Made by a program: the position numbers and the translations under genes
Part shown: positions 34,086 to 44,333 of the stretch, piece by piece
Numbering within the stretch: position 1 is the first letter of the stretch
How the letters are laid out: each line of letters begins with the position of its first letter
Source of the DNA: Erinaceus europaeus
Lineage: Eukaryota; Chordata; Mammalia; Eulipotyphla; Erinaceidae
Assembly (NCBI RefSeq): GCF_950295315.1
Contig: NC_080164.1
Span: 7,634,082-7,698,081, forward strand
DNA length: 64,000 nucleotides
Reading direction: 5' to 3'
Notes under the pieces: generated by a model
Told to the model about the DNA's origin: nothing
The model's input: only the letters and a program-made list of their open reading frames with translations
Database searches by the model: none

Positions 34086-34720
34086 GGAAACAGATGCTGC
34101 CACACAAATTGCAATCAGGATCTAGAGGAGATGCTTAGACACTCACGTGCACTGCAGCCTTATTCAAGATTGTCAATATAGAGAAACAGACCCAATAGCC
34201 ATTGACAGGTGACTATATTTTAAAAAGGGGGGGAGGGGGAGTCTGGCAGTAGCTCACTGGGTTAAGCACATGTAGAGCAAAGGGCAAGGACCAGCTTAAG
34301 GATCCCGTTTGAGCTCCCAGGTCCCCACCTGAAGGGGAGTTGCTTCACAGGCGGTGAAGCAGGTCTCCAGGTGTCTGTCTTTCTCTCTCCCTCTCTGTCT
34401 TCCTCTCCTCTCTCCATTTCTCTCTGTTCTAACAACAATGAAATCAATAACTACAACAACAATAAAAAACAAGGGCAACAAAAGGGAAAATAAATATAAA
34501 AAAATAAAAAAAACTTTATAAAAAATAAAACAAAACACATAGCATTTGTTAACATATGTACCCAATGGAATATTACCCTTTAAGAAAGAAATCTCTATCA
34601 TTTGTTAGATGTTTGAACCTGTATCTTATTGTCTGAATGGACAAGACAACTGTCCATTAATATTGTTAGATTCCACATATGTGAGGTATATAAAACAGTC
34701 AAACTCCTAGAAGCCTCTCC
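34086..34720 (+). mobile_element. Old L1 ORF2 end, split by a SINE
   Basis: 34086-34215 resembles the ORF2 C-terminal coding part (CACTGCAGCCTTATTCAAG, then CCAATAGCCATTGACAGG). 34540-34720 continues with ACCCAATGGAATATTACCC, which corresponds to the VYTMEYY-type motif. Highly diverged. Confidence 0.55.
34238..34520 (+). mobile_element. tRNA-derived SINE, family A
   Basis: Head GGAGTCTGGCAGTAGCTCAC, a degraded box B (GTTTGAGCTCC), core, CT region and AACAACAATAAAAAACAAGG tail. It is inserted in an old L1. Confidence 0.85.
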
Positions 34721-34812
34721 TAGAATGTCTCTCTTCCTCCCTATCTCCCCTTCCCCTTTGATTTTTGCCTGTCTCTATCCAGTAAAGATAAAAATAAAAT
34801 TAAAAAAATATT
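34721..34812 (+). mobile_element. 3' end of a family B SINE
   Basis: Only the CTCTTCCTCCCTATC region and the CTATCCAGTAAAGATAAAA tail remain. Confidence 0.55.
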
Positions 34813-35127
34813 GTCACAAAATGACAATGTAAGACTTCAGTTCCTATGCATATATCTTGTCACAGAAACATCACAAAATTTCAAAGAAAGATGCCAAATA
34901 AGATATTTATCCACTTATTGATTTTACAACCTGCCAATCTGTTCCTTTCTGATTGTGAGGGTGGCCAGCATTAGGGCCCAAGGTAGAAGCCATGCCTGAA
35001 CAGGAGACCCTTCTGTTTGAGGGTCACTTACACCCAATTCTCTCTGACCAAGATGATGAAGACACGCCTATGAACCTTACATGTACATAGTTGAGATGTG
35101 GGGGAAAGTCCACAGAGGTAGTGGTTT
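34813..35127. other. Unassigned sequence
   Basis: No repeat or gene recognised in ~310 bp. Confidence 0.4.
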
Positions 35128-35630
35128 TTTTTTTTATTTTTTATTTATAGAATGGAAAAACTGACAAGACCATAAGACAAGATAGGTATAATTCCACACA
35201 GTTCCCACCACCAGAACTCCATATCCCATCCCCTCCCCTGATAGCTTTCCCATTCTTTAACCCTGTGGGACTATAGACCCAGGGCCATTGTGGGATGCAG
35301 AAGGTGGAAGGTCTGGCTTCTGTAATTGCTTCTCCACTGGACATGGGCATTGGCAGGTGGACCCATACTCCCAGCCTGTCTCTCTCTTTCCCTAGTGGGA
35401 TCTGGAGGGGCGGGGCTCCAGGACACACTGGTGGGGTTGTCTGCCCAGGGAAATCTGGTTGGCATCATGCTAGCATTTGGAACTTGGTGGCTGAAAAAGA
35501 GTTAACATACAAAGCCAAACAAATTGTTGACTAATCATGAACCTAAAGGTTGGAATAGTGCAGGCAAAGATTTGGAATCTTCGTTTTGGAAATAATAAGT
35601 CTTCCTACCAGGAACTGAGGGATTATTTTT
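35128..35630 (-). mobile_element. L1 3' tail, 5'-truncated
   Basis: T-rich start, then ACTGACAAGACCATAAGAC, CCACCACCAGAACTCC, GGTGGAAGGTCTGGCTTCTG and the AACATACAAAGCCAAACAAA stretch. All is L1 3' UTR, of the same subfamily as 3712-4271 and 39830-40380. Confidence 0.85.
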
Positions 35631-35769
35631 TTTTTCCCAATCAGGGTCAGAACAAAATAAAATTATCTAAATGATATCATTAATGAATCAGCTTCAGTTA
35701 ACAGTAAGTTTTTACTCAGTGTTGTAAACCTCAGGACTAAGTATTATATTTTTATTTGGGGTGTTGGTG

Positions 35770-36370
35770 GTTGATCTTTTACAGTAAATACAGTTGTTCA
35801 TTCAACTGCATTTAACCCTCAACCTAAGTTCTCTACCATCATGCACCAGGACCTGAAAGCCCTGACCCCAGGAGTCCTTTATTTAGTACAATACACCAGA
35901 CCCAGTTTAGCTTTACTTTGTGTTCCCCATTTCTTTTATTATTATTATTATTATTTTATTTTCTTTATTTTTTATTGGGGAATTAATGTTTTACATTCAA
36001 CAGTAAATACAATAGCTTGTACATGCATAACATTCCCCAGATTCCCATATAATAATACAACCTCCACTAGGTCCTCTGTCATCTTTTTGGACCTGTATTC
36101 TCCCCACCCACCCACCCCAGAGTCTTTTACTTTGGTGCGATACGCCAATTCCATTTCAGGTTCTACTTGTGTTTTCTTTTCTGATCTTGTTTTTCAACTT
36201 CTGCCTGAGAGTGAGATCATCCCATAATCATCCTTCTGTTTCTGACTTATTTCACTCAACATGATTTTTTCAAGGTCCATCCAAGATCGGCTGAAAACGG
36301 TGAAGTCACCATTTGTTTCACATTTCTGTTCTTAGTTCTCAGCTTCTGTCCACGAGTGACCAAGTACTAA
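35770..36370 (-). mobile_element. Two adjacent old L1 3' fragments
   Basis: 35770-35930 and 35935-36370 both read as reversed L1 3' ends (ACAGTAAATACAGTTGTTC; ACAGTAAATACAATAGCTTG). The second opens with an ATT/T-rich tail at 35937-35980 and runs into ORF2 3' sequence (GAGAGTGAGATCATCCCATA). The first appears to be the recipient of the second. Confidence 0.65.
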
Positions 36371-36429
36371 CTTGCAATAGTTAAGGAGTAGGATTGCATG
36401 ATGCATTTGAATGTTGCATTCAAATAAGA

Positions 36430-36581
36430 ATTCTAAGCTGGAGACATGACTCATCTGGCAGACCCCCCTCCATGTACAGGACCCTGTTTTTGAGCCCTGG
36501 CACCACATGAGAACATCATAACACCAATGGAGAGTTACACAAATGATGGAAAACCATTGACCTGGGAGTGAAGTGTCCTGT

Positions 36582-36584
<3 letters not shown>
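36430..36584 (+). mobile_element. Possible old SINE, not family A or B
   Basis: GCTGGAGACATGACTCATC head, a box B-like TTTTTGAGCCCTGGCACCAC, and a stretch running into the AT repeat. tRNA-like layout, single copy here; assignment uncertain. Confidence 0.45.
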
Positions 36585-36633
<49 letters not shown>

Positions 36634-36689
36634 CAATGGTAATTAAGTACATATATATATGTGTGTGTACTTAATTACCATTGTAAATG
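36585..36689. repeat. AT microsatellite ending in a 22-bp-armed palindrome
   Basis: About 45 bp of pure AT repeat leads into an inverted repeat. Left arm 36629-36650 (ends TAATTAAGTAC) and right arm 36667-36688 (starts GTACTTAATTA) are fully complementary and separated by 16 nt of AT/GT repeat. It could extrude as a hairpin. No coding content. Confidence 0.9.
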
Positions 36690-36765
36690 ATTCACTGTGT
36701 AAAAGCTACAAAGTAATCACTCTATTGGACAGAGAAGATGAAGTCACCTTCCCAAGGAAGCTGGA
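36667..36765 (+). repeat. Duplicated unique segment, copy 1
   Basis: Starting GTACTTAATTACCATTG, this ~100-bp segment recurs at 40661-40773. The copies differ by a ~14-bp gap and a few substitutions. Its first 21 bp are also the right arm of the palindrome, and it is bordered on both sides by AT repeats. Confidence 0.85.
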
Positions 36766-36789
36766 GATATATATATATATCCAGTGTGT

Positions 36790-37380
36790 GATTTCTCCCC
36801 CCCTCACCCCCCAGCAATGAGGCAACTCATTAAATGTTGTGTTGGAGACACAAGGGATGGGAAAAGGAACTTCCGGCAGAGTCGATGCTGTCTTTCTTTA
36901 AGTTGAGCTATAACTGGAGACAGCCTTCAGCCAAGGTCAGGGTCCAGAGTAATAGAATCCTGGCAAAATGTGCTAGTTTATCTTCCCCCAATGAACTTCT
37001 GCCAAACAATATACACAGTGTCACACAGCACCAGAGAGTGTCTGATGCATCTCCAGAGTATTTATGAGGACTTCTGTTTTGAAGATAGTTTCTTAGGTAA
37101 CAGAGTCAAAACATGTATGGATGGGCTCTCATTTATCAGTGCTGTGGCTTTCTGTAAGAAAATTAAACAGCAAGATTTTTGATATGTTTTCTTCTAAGCA
37201 AAGCATCTTCTTTAAAGGGATCAGCAGGGCAGGAGTCCTCTGAAGATGCGACATGCTTGGCCAACTCAGCAAAAAACTCCACCTCTGTGTAAATTACTTA
37301 AGAGTTCCTAGTCCCCTGGTTCTTGTCCCAATTCTGCTGAAAAAAAAAAAAAAGACAATAGCAGCTGTTAGGCCCAGGTA
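36790..37380. other. Unassigned, likely unique DNA
   Basis: No gene or repeat recognised; an A-run lies at about 37338-37352. Confidence 0.4.
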
Positions 37381-37384
37381 TAAC

Positions 37385-37720
37385 TTTCTTTTTTTTTTTT
37401 TTTTTTGCCTCCAGGGTTATTGATGGGGCTCAGTGCCTGCACCATGAATCCACTGCTCCTAGAGGTAATTTTTCCCCCTTTTGTTGCCCTTGTCGTTGTA
37501 GACTTGTTGTGGTTACTATTGTTGTTGCTGTTCGTTGTTGGATAGGACAGAGAGAAATGGAGAGAGGGGGAGAGAAAGACAGACACCTGCAGACCTGCTT
37601 CACCACCTGTGAAGCAACTCCCCTGCAGGTGGGGAGCCAGGGGCTCGAACCGGGATCCTCCTGCCAGTCCTTGCGCTTTGTGCCACATGCGCTTAACCTG
37701 CTGTACTACAGCTAGACCCC
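37385..37720 (-). mobile_element. tRNA-derived SINE, family A, long form
   Basis: Poly-T, the 3' module (GCCTCCAGGGTTATTGATGG to CTCCTAGAGG), GATAGGACAGAGAGAAATGG, core, box B (reverse GGTTCGAGCCC), and a diverged head ending GCTAGACCCCC. Confidence 0.87.
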
Positions 37721-37727
37721 CTATTTT

Positions 37728-37945
37728 CCTTTTTTTTAAAAGTATTTTTATTTATTTATTATTATATATAGACAGAGGAATTAAGAGAAGTGGGGAGACA
37801 GATAGAGAGAGAGAGAGAGAGACCTGCAGCCTTGCTTCACCACATGTGAAGCTATCCCTCTGCAGGTGAGGACCAGGGGCTTGAACCTGGGTCCCTGTGC
37901 ACTATAATGTGTGCCCTTAACTGGGTGTGCCACCACCTGGCTCCT
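37728..37945 (-). mobile_element. tRNA-derived SINE, family B
   Basis: TTTA-rich tail, GAGA-rich section at 37803-37823, CTGCAGCCTTGCTTCACC, GGGGCTTGAACCTGGGTCCC, and a head ending GCCACCACCTGGCTCC. Confidence 0.85.
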
Positions 37946-37969
37946 CCTTTTAAAAATTAAGAAATAAAT

Positions 37970-38248
37970 GAATTTATTTATTTATTTGCCACAAGGGTTT
38001 TTGTTGGGTTTCGATGTCAGCATTTATGAATCTTCCACTCCTGGCAGCCATCCCCCCATCTTTTTTTATTTTATTGGATAGGACAAAGAGAAACTGAGAG
38101 GGGTGGGGGTAGAAGGAGAAACACAGACAACTGCAGACCCACTTCACTACTCCTGAAGTGTCTCCCTGCAGGTGGGGAGCAGGGGTATGATCCCAGGACC
38201 TTCTTCATGGCAAGGTATGTACTAGCCTGAGTCGCCACAGCCCAGCCC
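37970..38248 (-). mobile_element. tRNA-derived SINE, family B, long form
   Basis: Tail, then the 3' module in diverged form (GCCACAAGGGTTTTTGTTGG to CTCCTGGCAGCCA), the GGACAAAGAGAAACTGAGAG section, core and head. With 37385-37945 it makes three same-oriented SINEs in a row. Confidence 0.8.
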
Positions 38249-38668
38249 TTGGGGTGATCATCATGGCACAAGGAGATCCCTTGGCTAGAGAGAGAATGAG
38301 CTCGGTTTGACTTTGCTGATTCTAATTACCTTTGAATGTCCCTGTTTTTCTCAAACTTCATTCAGCTGCTCTGATGGCTGGAAGCTGTTAGGCTAGAAAC
38401 TCGAGATGGCAGTTAAAGCAGAAATTCTTTGCTTTTTAAAACAATCCCTTTAGTTTTGTAACATGAGTCAGTCCCATGTTTCCAAAGAATGATTTGTGTC
38501 AGCAGGGAAGCACTAAGAAAGTGCCCAGGAACCGAAGGAGAACCTGGGGAGCAATCCAGAAGACGGTAGGGCCTTGTACCTAAGCATACAGGAGGCAAAG
38601 CCAAGCTGTGCTGAAGAAAGCACTCTTGCATCGCTTGGCTTGGCACGGCACCTAATAAAATTAATTAA
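38249..38668. other. Unassigned sequence
   Basis: No gene or repeat recognised in ~420 bp. Confidence 0.4.
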
Positions 38669-38812
38669 TACCCCACCTGCAGGGGGAAAGCTTTGCAAGT
38701 GGTGAAGCAGTGCTGCAGGGGTCTCTCTGTCTCTCTCCCTCTCTACCACCCTCTTCTCTCTTGATTTTTAGCTGTCTCTATCCAATAAATAAATAAAGAT
38801 TTTTTAAAAATC
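38669..38812 (+). mobile_element. tRNA-derived SINE, family B, 5'-truncated
   Basis: Starts at the core CCCCACCTGCAGGGGGAAAG, with CT region and CTATCCAATAAATAAATAAA tail. The tRNA-like head is absent. Confidence 0.82.
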
Positions 38813-39100
38813 TCAAACCCTCCCCCAAATAATTAATACATTGATTTTTTTCTATTAGGATGCAATAAAAAAGATCCCAACTTAGTCTTAATCTCTTAGT
38901 AGCATGCACTTTTCTTACAAAATACTGACATATTTACTTGTTAACATGGAATTAGGATAGCAAGAGTACACTCTAGAAACACATAAAATCCAACTTAAGT
39001 CCAAAAATGTAGAAATAACAATTCCATTTAGACCACTACTTAGGCTTCTCCTACCCCTAAAAATACACATTAGAGACAAAGACACTGAAAATTAGTCATG

Positions 39101-39315
39101 GGAGGCAGGCAGTGGTGCACTTGGTTTAATGCAGACATTACAGTGTAAGAGGAGACAGGTTCAAGACCCAGGTCCCCACCTGCAGGTGGAAAAGCTTCAC
39201 AAGTGGTAAAGCAGGGCTACAGGAGTCTGTCTGTCTCTCTCCCTCTCTATTTCTCCCTCCCCTCTCAATTTCTCTTGGTCTCTAATAATAAACAGAAAAT
39301 ATTTTTAAAAATAAA
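39101..39315 (+). mobile_element. tRNA-derived SINE, family B
   Basis: Head GGGAGGCAGGCAGTGGTGCA, box B-like AGGTTCAAGACCC, core CACCTGCAGGTGGAAAAGC, CT region, and TCTAATAATAAACAG tail. Confidence 0.83.
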
Positions 39316-39579
39316 TCCCACCTCTCCTATATGCTGTCCTTTGGTCTAGTGCAGACAGTTTTTGTGAAAACATACTTTCATAAGAGTATAGATAATACTC
39401 CTCCCCCCAATATATTGGGGGTCAGTGGCTTACAGTAAGGTGGTGTGGACACATGGACACATTTTCTCCTCCTCTGTGGCAGATGTACAGAAAAATCTCA
39501 CCCTTGCCCTAAAACAGTCTCTAAAACTTTGTTAAAATACGTTTGTTGCTGCCTTTTTCATTAGTCTGTTCCCTATTTT

Positions 39580-39822
39580 TAGTTTTTATGGCCACCAGAG
39601 TTATCACTTGGGTCCGGGGGGGCATTATCTCTCCCTCTCTCTTTAGCTAGGGCAGAGAGAAATTGAGAGGGAAGAGGGAGGCAGAAAGGGAGAAAGACAG
39701 ACACCTGCAGACCTGCTTCTCAGCTCTAAGAATTATCCCCCTCCTGCAGGTGGCGTTGCCAGTTCAACCTGGGTCCTTGCACATGGTTATATGTGCATTC
39801 AACCAGGTAAGGGACCTCCCAC
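39580..39822 (-). mobile_element. SINE with family B head and 3' module, diverged
   Basis: A diverged 3' module (GGCCACCAGAGTTATCACTTG), CACCTGCAGACCTGCTTCTC, AGTTCAACCTGGGTCC and a weak head. Limits approximate. Confidence 0.6.
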
Positions 39823-39829
39823 CTTCTCC

Positions 39830-40380
39830 CACCATTTAAAAAAAAAATTTTATTTATAAAATGGAAACACTGACAAGACCATAGGATAAGAGGGGTACAA
39901 TTTCCACCTCCAGCACTCCATATCCCATTCCCTCCCCTGAAAAGTTTCTTATTCTTTAACCCCATGGAAGTATAGGCCCAGGGTCATTTATGGGGTGCAG
40001 AAAGTGGAAGGTCTGACTTCTATAATTCCTTCCCCACTGAATATGGGTGTTGACAGGCCAATCCATACTCCCAGCCTGCCTCTCTCTTTCCCTAGTGGAG
40101 CAGGACTCTGAGGGAGTGGAGTTCCAGGACACATACGTGGGGTCATCTGCCCAGGGAAATCTGGTTGGCATCATGCTAGCATCTGGAACGCGGTGGCTGA
40201 AAAAAAGTTAACACATAAAGGCAAACAAATTGTTGATTAATCATGAATCTGAAGGCTGGAATATTGCAGATGAAGATTTGGGGTCTTCGTTTTGGAAATA
40301 GCTAGTAGGTCTATTTTAAGTATATTCCAAGGGGTCCATGACTTTATTAGAGGGCCTCAGTCTTGCCTGGGGTAAAGTAA
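39830..40380 (-). mobile_element. L1 3' tail, 5'-truncated
   Basis: The A/T tail at 39837-39850 is followed by AACACTGACAAGACCATAGG and the usual 3' UTR order, ending with the stretch AGTAGGTCTATTTTAAGTAT. Confidence 0.83.
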
Positions 40381-41290
40381 TAGAGTCACCATTTTTTTAA
40401 ACACCATCTCAAATCCTGTTTTGTATTGCATCTTATTAGTAGTTTATAATCCTGCAGATTCTAATGAAACAAGTAAACAGCTTTGAGTCACTTGTCCTAG
40501 TACATAAAAAGCTTTAATAGTCATTCTGAAAGTCGAGAAAAGCACTTTGAATCCAATTAAAGGTAGTTTTTTCTCTAGACTGTAGACTCAAACTACAGAG
40601 AAACTGACCAGTAACCACCCCCCCCCAACTATAGAGCATCCCCAGCTCTGAGGCCAGGGTGTACTTAATTACCATTGTAAATGATTCACTGTGTAAAAGC
40701 TACAAAGTAATCGGGAAGGTTCACACTGTCTATTGGACAGAGCAGATGAAATCACCTTCCCAGGGAAGCTGGAAAGACTGCAGAAGGTGAGCCTGTACTC
40801 ATGTAGCTGTTTCATACCCTCATTTACTGGGGCCTTCCGAGACAGGCTCTCAGGGATGCTCTCACTGAGAAAAAGTTCACATTTGGAAGCCATTTGCTTT
40901 TACAAAATGTTTACTATTCCAGTCCCTGACAGTTATTGTTACTGGAGTCATTACTGGCAGAGTTCAGAGCTAAGAGGTTTTCAGAGAACTGACACTTCGG
41001 GCCTGTGTGAGGAGAAAAAGCAAAGGCAGACATGCCCCTAGCGTTGCTCTACCTGTTCAGAAAAAAATGGTTTTCTCATTATGTCCCATAATTTGAGAGA
41101 TTTACAAGGAAGCAACCACCCACATTGTTTCCCAATAAAGATAATTCTTTTTTTTTAAATTTCTATGGGTCATTATACAACTATAACACATTTATAGTTG
41201 CCAGAAATAATCCCAAACTGATTATTACTTTGCAGACCATTCCTGATGTGTCTTCAAGAATTATTTGGTGAGAGGGTAGGTGTGAGTAAT
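40381..41290. other. Unassigned, likely unique DNA
   Basis: Contains the second copy of the 36.7-kb segment (40661-40773). The open frame 40733-41041 (plus, ~100 codons) has no recognisable motif. No other repeat seen. Confidence 0.45.
40661..40773 (+). repeat. Duplicated unique segment, copy 2
   Basis: Counterpart of 36667-36765. Here it is embedded in ordinary sequence without AT repeats, and it retains the ~14 bp missing from the other copy, so this is probably the source. Confidence 0.8.
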
Positions 41291-41296
41291 AAGAGC

Positions 41297-41597
41297 TGTT
41301 GTTAGAATTCAGGGGCTCCAGCAGGCCGGGCTAGCGTCGCGGCGGTAGACAGAGACTTGGGGACACACGGCTGGGCAGGGAAGCTGTATTTCTTTATTCA
41401 GGAACAACGATTTATAAACTAAGACAAACTAATCACCAAACAGAACTCTCCTGCCTCCTTCCCCCACAGTGGCGCCAAGCACTCTCGAACTTTCCAACTC
41501 TGGAACTCTGGCGGGGTTCCTTGGGGCGGGAACAAGCGGGCCCACGAAAACTAGCAGGACTGAACCAATTTTCTTGGCAGGGGGAGAGCATACAACA
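41297..41597 (-). mobile_element. Solo LTR, family 3
   Basis: 301 bp, TGTTGTTAGAATTC to GCATACAACA, with an exact 6-bp target duplication AAGAGC (41291-41296 and 41598-41603). AATAAA is on the minus strand (within GTATTTCTTTATTCAGG). Closely related to 31556-31858 but independently inserted, since the duplications differ. Fits class II proviruses reduced to one LTR. Confidence 0.9.
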
Positions 41598-41723
41598 AAG
41601 AGCTAGGCTGATCTTCAGAGAGTTCCAAATCCCATGAATTGCTTCTTTGTTTCATCATGTCATACCCATGGATGAGAGTCCTAGAATTTAGAAAACAACA
41701 ACAACAGCAACAACATCAGCAAT

Positions 41724-42217
41724 TGTTAGCGAGCAAAATCAAACCACCATCCACTGCAAGGAAGCAAAAGATGTTTATTCACGAATTCAAATCCGGGCCG
41801 AGAGGTGACTGACAGCAGTCCACCAGCTCGACCCTGAACAAGGCCCAAACCACACAATTTATAGGATTTTTGAATACACTCAGGGAGGGGGAACACATCA
41901 CCTTATCCATCTATATCCAATAACACGCTATAGAAAACGCGGAATCCAATCATTTCAAACCTAGCAAAAAGCATGATCCACTCAAAGCAAAGCACGGGCT
42001 AATTTCAAACATTGCAAAACCACACAACCAATAGAACCTAGTCAGAGTAGGGTCATCACATCCTCCCACCATCAGCTTTAGCCTTCTGGTAAACAGCTTC
42101 CTTGTGCAAAGGTCCTGATAAGCCTTGCCTGTATGCGGGGTCTTGGTAAACAACTGGTGGCTTACTGATTAGGTTCTGTTTTTCTAGGGCAAAGGGTAAG
42201 GAATTTTCCATCTCACA
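41724..42217 (-). mobile_element. LTR-like element, family 4
   Basis: 494 bp with TGTTAGC and TCTCACA ends (TG...CA). AATAAA is on the minus strand (within AAGATGTTTATTCACG), and CG-containing sequence just downstream of it resembles an R-U5 arrangement. No target duplication and no internal retroviral genes seen. A CAA-rich simple repeat (41694-41722) abuts it. Confidence 0.65.
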
Positions 42218-42646
42218 CTATAAGCAGAAAAACAACTATACTTAAAACTTTAAAACTACTGCATCTAACAGCAATAATAATAATAAAAGAAACTAAGAAT
42301 TTAGAAAACCAGAGCAAAGCAAGGGTTCTCTTGTCTAAATTTTTGTCCTTAAATTTTTTAATGTTTATCAGGTGCTTATTGTACTCAATTTTTTTCCTGA
42401 TTACAAATGTTGAAAACCTAAAAACAATTATATTCAATGACCCAATATAGTCACACTGTTCAGTTACTAGTTTGTTCAGTAGATTTCATTGGACTTTAGA
42501 AATAATGTCTAGAAACTACCCTTCATTAAGCCCAATTAATCTGATTATAAGGAATACCACTAATTTAAACTTACAGCCCTGTGATATATATATATTTAAT
42601 TTACTTGTTTTATGACACCCAAGTTGAATTTCATAGAGATGAAGCT
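42218..42646. other. Unassigned, AT-rich
   Basis: No gene or repeat recognised. Confidence 0.4.
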
Positions 42647-42800
42647 GGGGCAGGAGAGATTGCTCAGTGGGTAGGAAGGCCTTGACATGCATAAAGTTCA
42701 AATGCCACAACTTCACGGAAGTCCCCCAAATACGGGTAAGCTGCACTCCTGTGATGTCTCTCTCTCTCTTATCTTTCTCTGACTGTCTTGAAAAAAAAAT
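42647..42800 (+). mobile_element. Possible old tRNA-like SINE
   Basis: GGGGCAGGAGAGATTGCTCAG head, AAAGTTCAAATGCC box B-like, CT-rich tail and an A-run. Diverged from families A and B. Confidence 0.5.
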
Positions 42801-42997
42801 CATTGTAGGAGTCGTGCAAACATGTATACTTGAGGTCACAGCTTTGCCATAAAACAAGCCAAAAGAAGACATTGTTTAAATGCTTCTTTTAAAAGTAATG
42901 AAAATTAACAATTATAGTTTTTAAACACAGGCATATATTTGGGTAGCCATAAGCAAAATAAATATATAAATTCTCTACTCACCTCCACTATCCCCCC

Positions 42998-44030
42998 AAA
43001 AAAAATTGTCTTCACATGATGGGCCTAGACCTCAAATAAATCCCTCTCTCCATTGTTACCAGTCATTTCTATCAGGAACAACACAATAGACCTCTTTGTG
43101 GGCCCCCATAGGACCTTGCCTTCAACTTGGATTAACAATAGTAGAGAATGTTCCACCCTCCAAAGGGAGGATGGATAATATACTCTATGCTACACGTGAG
43201 GAAGATGGGTCCTGATATTAGGGCAGTTTAGAATGTTCCTTCACATGAAAACAGAATGTGAGCTCAGATCTACAGGGATGCAGAGGTCACATAGGCTCCT
43301 AAGCTGAATATGGGCCCCAGATCACATCAAATCAATGAGGTTTACAGTCAACAGTATTTATACCCCTTTCCCATATTAGGGAGCTACTCTCTTCCCTGAT
43401 CCAGGTTTCTGTTTCTTTTTCCAGCCATGACATTAGCTCCCCAGACAATAACTTGGATCCACCAGCATATCAGATTTCAGGCTCAGGAGAAAAAAAAAAA
43501 GAAGAAAAACTAATATAGCCATAGGCCTTTTGGGATATAACTAAAATATGCCTACTAGCTATCTACAGAACGGAGACACCCCCAACTCTTCATCTGCACT
43601 ATTCTAGCCTTTAGGATTGTTCAACAACTTGTTTGGCTTTGTATGTTAAGGCGCTTTTCAGCCACCAGGTTCCAGTTGCTAGCATGATGCCAATCAGACT
43701 TCCCTGGACAGACAACCCCACCAATGTGTCCTGGAGCTTTGCTTTCCCAGAGCCCTTCCCCACTAGGGAAAGAGAGAGACAGGCTGGGAGTATGGATTCA
43801 CCTGTCAACACCCATGTTCATCGGGGAAGCAATTATAGAAGCCAGACCTTCCACCTTCTGCATCCCATAATGACCATGGGTCCATACTCCCAGAGGGATA
43901 AAGAATAGGGAAGCTATCAGGGGAGGGGATAAGATACGGAGTTCTGGTGGTGGGAACTGTATGGAATTGTACCCCTCTTATCCTATGGTTTAGTCAATGT
44001 TTCCTTTTTATAAAAAAATTTAAATAAATA
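42998..44030 (+). mobile_element. L1 3' UTR fragment, older subfamily
   Basis: Plus-strand counterpart of 3712-5214: GGGCCTAGACCTCAAATAAA, GCTCCTAAGCTGAATATGGG, then the shared block AGCCAGACCTTCCACCTTCTG and an end at AATTTAAATAAATAAATAAA. It is 5'-truncated inside the 3' UTR. Confidence 0.8.
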
Positions 44031-44333
44031 AATAAATTGTCCTGGGAACTCCTTATTGGTTCTCTGCCACTTCAGGTTTGGCTCATCTAGAATGCCACAG
44101 AAATGGCAAATTTCAGTATCTCCTCTTTGAGACTGACTTCGTCACCCATCCTACTGTGTGCATCAGTCTGTCCTGTTACTGTTTGTTTTTGATGACAAAT
44201 CTTCCATTCTGTGCATATATTATACAGTTGGCTCTCTATTCGTAACTAAGGACTTCTGTGCTGTCTATAACATTCAGAGATTAGGAAGAGTCTTGCCATA
44301 AATATGAATGTAGAGAAAGGTTTTCACTTCTCT

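Noticed and set aside
31556..41597. A provirus bounded by the two family 3 LTRs
   Set aside because: Each LTR has its own, different target duplication, and the DNA between holds SINEs, L1 tails and unassigned sequence but no gag, pol or env.
41724..42217. A paired LTR with 41297-41597 as one provirus
   Set aside because: The two sequences are unrelated and only ~130 bp apart; the first has its own complete target duplication.
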